From Dyadobacter sediminis (GTDB taxonomy: Bacteria; Bacteroidota; Bacteroidia; Cytophagales; Spirosomataceae), in assembly GCF_005860765.1 (NCBI RefSeq), contig NZ_VCEI01000028.1, positions 248,001 to 312,000 on the forward strand: 64,000 nt of DNA, read 5' to 3'. Numbering within the stretch: the first letter of the stretch is position 1; each line of letters starts with the position of its first letter. The position numbers and the translations under genes are program-made. Below are positions 62,162-64,000 of this stretch, piece by piece. Under the pieces are notes generated by a model. The model was not told the DNA's origin and did no database searches. It saw nothing but the letters and a program-made list of their open reading frames with translations.

Positions 62162-63619
62162 TTGAAACAATATCTGACGCTGGCTGAAATTCAGAAAGAT
62201 TTGAGTGAAGGCAGTTTGACGTGCGTCAAGTTAGTTGATCATTATTTAAGTAAAATAGCATCCGCCGCTCATCTGAATGCCTTTGTTGAAGTATATGCCG
62301 ACGAGGCGAGACAAACAGCAGCTGCTGTAGACCAAAAGATTGCAGACGGGACAGCAGGCCGGCTTGCAGGTCTTGTGCTTGGGCTTAAAGATGTTCTTTC
62401 GCACAAAGATCATCATTTGCAGGCCGGAAGCCGCGTTTTACAATCCTATTCTGCACCTTATACCGCAACGGCCGTCCAGCGCCTGATTGATGCGGATGCA
62501 ATTATCATCGGCAGACAGAACTGCGATGAGTTTGCAATGGGTTCGTCCAATGAAAATTCCTCTTTCGGGCCGGTACTGAATGCTGCGGACAATTCCAGGG
62601 TAGCCGGTGGTTCTTCCGGCGGTTCGGCAGTAGCTGTGCAGGCCGGTCTTTGCCATGCATCACTCGGAAGCGATACGGGCGGCTCTGTCCGGCAGCCCGC
62701 TGCATTTTGCGGTGTGGTGGGTATGAAGCCTTCTTACGGACGGGTTTCAAGGTATGGACTTATTGCTTATGCTTCTTCCTTTGACTGCATTGGCCCGATT
62801 ACAAAAAGCGTAGCAGACGCTGCGCTGATTCTGGAAATTATGGCCGGTCCGGATGATTATGACAGTACTGTTTCCCAAAAGGAAGTTCCGTCCTATTCTT
62901 CTTCTCCGAAATGGACTGAAAAAGCGAAAATCGGATATATTGCTGAAACGATTGATAATGAATCTATTTCTTCTGATATTCGTCAGCGTACACTGGATGT
63001 GCTGAACCGCCTTCAGGCTGAGGGCCATGAAGTGACGCCGGTAAAAATGCCGTTGCTGGATTTTTTATTACCCACTTATTACATTTTGACAACGGCCGAA
63101 GCAAGCTCCAATTTGTCCAGGTTTGACGGTGTTCGTTACGGGTTCAGAAGCTCAGAATCAAAGGATTTGGAAAGTCTGTACAAAAAAACACGTACTCAAG
63201 CTTTTGGAGAAGAAGTAAGGAGAAGAATACTTTTAGGTACTTTCGTACTCAGTGCTAATTATTACGATGCATACTATACCAAGGCGCAGCGCGTTAGAAG
63301 ACTGGTGCGGGAAGAAACAAACCGCTTTTTCGAGCAGTTTGACTTTCTGATTTCACCGGTAACACCTACAACCGCCTTCAAAATCGGGGAAAAAACAGAA
63401 GACCCGATCCAGATGTATCTGGCTGATATATTTACAGTTCAGGCGAATGTAGTAGGTAATCCAGCAATTTCGGTTCCTGTCGGAACAGATGAGAACGGAA
63501 TGCCGGTCGGAATTCAGATTATGGCTCCTTATTTTGGAGAAGATAAAATGCTGGCCTTTGCTGATTATATTTTTAATACAAACAAAAGCGGTGTGATGGA
63601 ATTTAATCTGAATCAGTAA
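62162..63619 (+). CDS. gatA: Asp-tRNA(Asn)/Glu-tRNA(Gln) amidotransferase subunit A
   Basis: The amidase subunit releases ammonia from glutamine for transamidation of mischarged tRNA. The 485-residue protein has the catalytic Lys region GLVLGLKDVLSHKDH, and the Ser-cisSer pair in the amidase signature GGSSGGSAVAVQAGLCHASLGSDTGGSVRQPA. I use TTG 62162 (MKQYLTLAEIQKDL); the ORF can be read from TTG 62120, but that adds a non-family peptide. gatB and gatC are not in the window. Confidence 0.93.
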   Translation: MKQYLTLAEIQKDLSEGSLTCVKLVDHYLSKIASAAHLNAFVEVYADEARQTAAAVDQKIADGTAGRLAGLVLGLKDVLSHKDHHLQAGSRVLQSYSAPYTATAVQRLIDADAIIIGRQNCDEFAMGSSNENSSFGPVLNAADNSRVAGGSSGGSAVAVQAGLCHASLGSDTGGSVRQPAAFCGVVGMKPSYGRVSRYGLIAYASSFDCIGPITKSVADAALILEIMAGPDDYDSTVSQKEVPSYSSSPKWTEKAKIGYIAETIDNESISSDIRQRTLDVLNRLQAEGHEVTPVKMPLLDFLLPTYYILTTAEASSNLSRFDGVRYGFRSSESKDLESLYKKTRTQAFGEEVRRRILLGTFVLSANYYDAYYTKAQRVRRLVREETNRFFEQFDFLISPVTPTTAFKIGEKTEDPIQMYLADIFTVQANVVGNPAISVPVGTDENGMPVGIQIMAPYFGEDKMLAFADYIFNTNKSGVMEFNLNQ

Positions 63620-63695
63620 ATTTTTTTGCCTAAGTATATTCAGATTAGAGCATAACCAACACTTTGTTCAAGAAAATAATCGTGCCAGTGTAGTG

Positions 63696-63732
63696 AATCT
63701 TTCAGGAGAAAATCCTTCTGAAAGATTTTATT
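63696..63732 (+). terminator. Terminator after gatA
   Basis: AATCTTTCAG and CTGAAAGATT form a 10-bp stem with a 12-base loop, followed by TTATTG. It lies about 80 bases after the gatA stop. The rest of the gap to 63891 holds nothing I can call. Confidence 0.7.
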
Positions 63733-63891
63733 GAGCCAGATATCATGTATTAGAGATTATTCTGATTCATCAGGCAGATTTCCAGATGTTTAAATAAGCT
63801 GAAAAAGAGGATTTTTATCTGTATTGCTATATTAACAGGTACCAGCCATTGAAAACCGGGAATTGATTAACCTTCAAAAAACATTTTATTG

Positions 63892-64000
63892 ATGAAGATT
63901 TCAAAAAAAGTATTATGGCTCGGAGCCATGTGCGCAGGATTATGGAACTCGCCGCTTAGGGCGTTCACTCCACAAGAGACGTTGGAATTCGAGCAGGATA
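63892..64000 (+). CDS. Start of an exported protein, truncated by the window end
   Basis: An ATG opens a frame running off the window. The first residues (MKISKKVLWLGAMCAGLWN..PLRAFTPQE) look like a Sec signal peptide with a basic start and hydrophobic core. Only 36 residues are visible, so no family can be assigned. It begins about 160 bases after the gatA terminator. Confidence 0.6.
   Translation, partial: MKISKKVLWLGAMCAGLWNSPLRAFTPQETLEFEQD

Overview
The window looks like a chromosomal segment of a Bacteroidota bacterium, most likely Cytophagales/Spirosomaceae (Dyadobacter-like; genus is inference). Evidence: SusC/SusD and other TonB-dependent receptors, promoters with the Bacteroidota -7 element TAnnTTTG, a GldE homologue next to ssb and mutY, an ArgF'-type N-acylornithine transcarbamylase, a phosphosulfolactate synthase, a 29-residue bS22-like protein, and little Shine-Dalgarno signal. 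I see no rRNA, tRNA, CRISPR array, prophage or insertion sequence.

Layout. 1-3.6 kb: the end of a TonB-dependent receptor and a large secreted MG2-like protein. 3.6-6.6 kb: a threonine catabolism module (Lrp-type regulator divergent from SDR-type threonine dehydrogenase and 2-amino-3-ketobutyrate CoA ligase). 6.6-15.5 kb: two transglutaminase-like proteins, YceI, a four-gene run (ceramidase-like, Gfo/Idh/MocA, acyl-CoA thioesterase, DUF2141), a HerA/YjgR-like ATPase and an alpha-E protein. 15.6-19.4 kb: phosphoglucosamine mutase, cysteine desulfurase and ferrochelatase. 19.4-29.2 kb: arginine and proline biosynthesis. A leader peptide, a GNAT protein, argG, argC, argD and argF' run leftward; aat, proB, proA and an argE-like deacylase run rightward. 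argB and argH are not in the window. 29.2-36.4 kb: enoyl-CoA hydratase, RNase E/G, a bS22-like gene, a TPR protein and HU, divergent from mutY-ssb-gldE. 36.5-43.5 kb: guaB, DedA, phosphosulfolactate synthase, a PaaI-type thioesterase, mazG, a thiamine pyrophosphokinase and an M1 peptidase. 43.7-55.6 kb: a kelch protein and a polysaccharide utilization locus (susC-susD and two GH144-type genes in one leftward operon), with a membrane-bound beta-propeller/LuxR-type regulator upstream. 55.7-60.1 kb: a porin and a large TonB-dependent receptor, convergent, separated by an intergenic repeat cluster. 60.2-64 kb: mdh, a DUF1232 protein, tatA, gatA and the start of a secreted protein.

Most genes are ordinary core or accessory metabolism. 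The signals most worth a second look are: (i) heptanucleotide tandem arrays (TRGCNNT / ANNGCYA) at several intergenic sites, one pair able to fold into a long hairpin after guaB; (ii) a putative Arg-containing leader peptide with a GGTCC/GGACC hairpin ahead of the arginine genes; (iii) the ArgF' transcarbamylase, with Ala at the residue that separates acetyl- from succinyl-ornithine enzymes; (iv) the GNAT-plus-four-Cys protein heading the arginine genes; and (v) a repeat and palindrome cluster near 57.1-57.3 kb. I did not find a clearly new multi-gene defence or mobile system.
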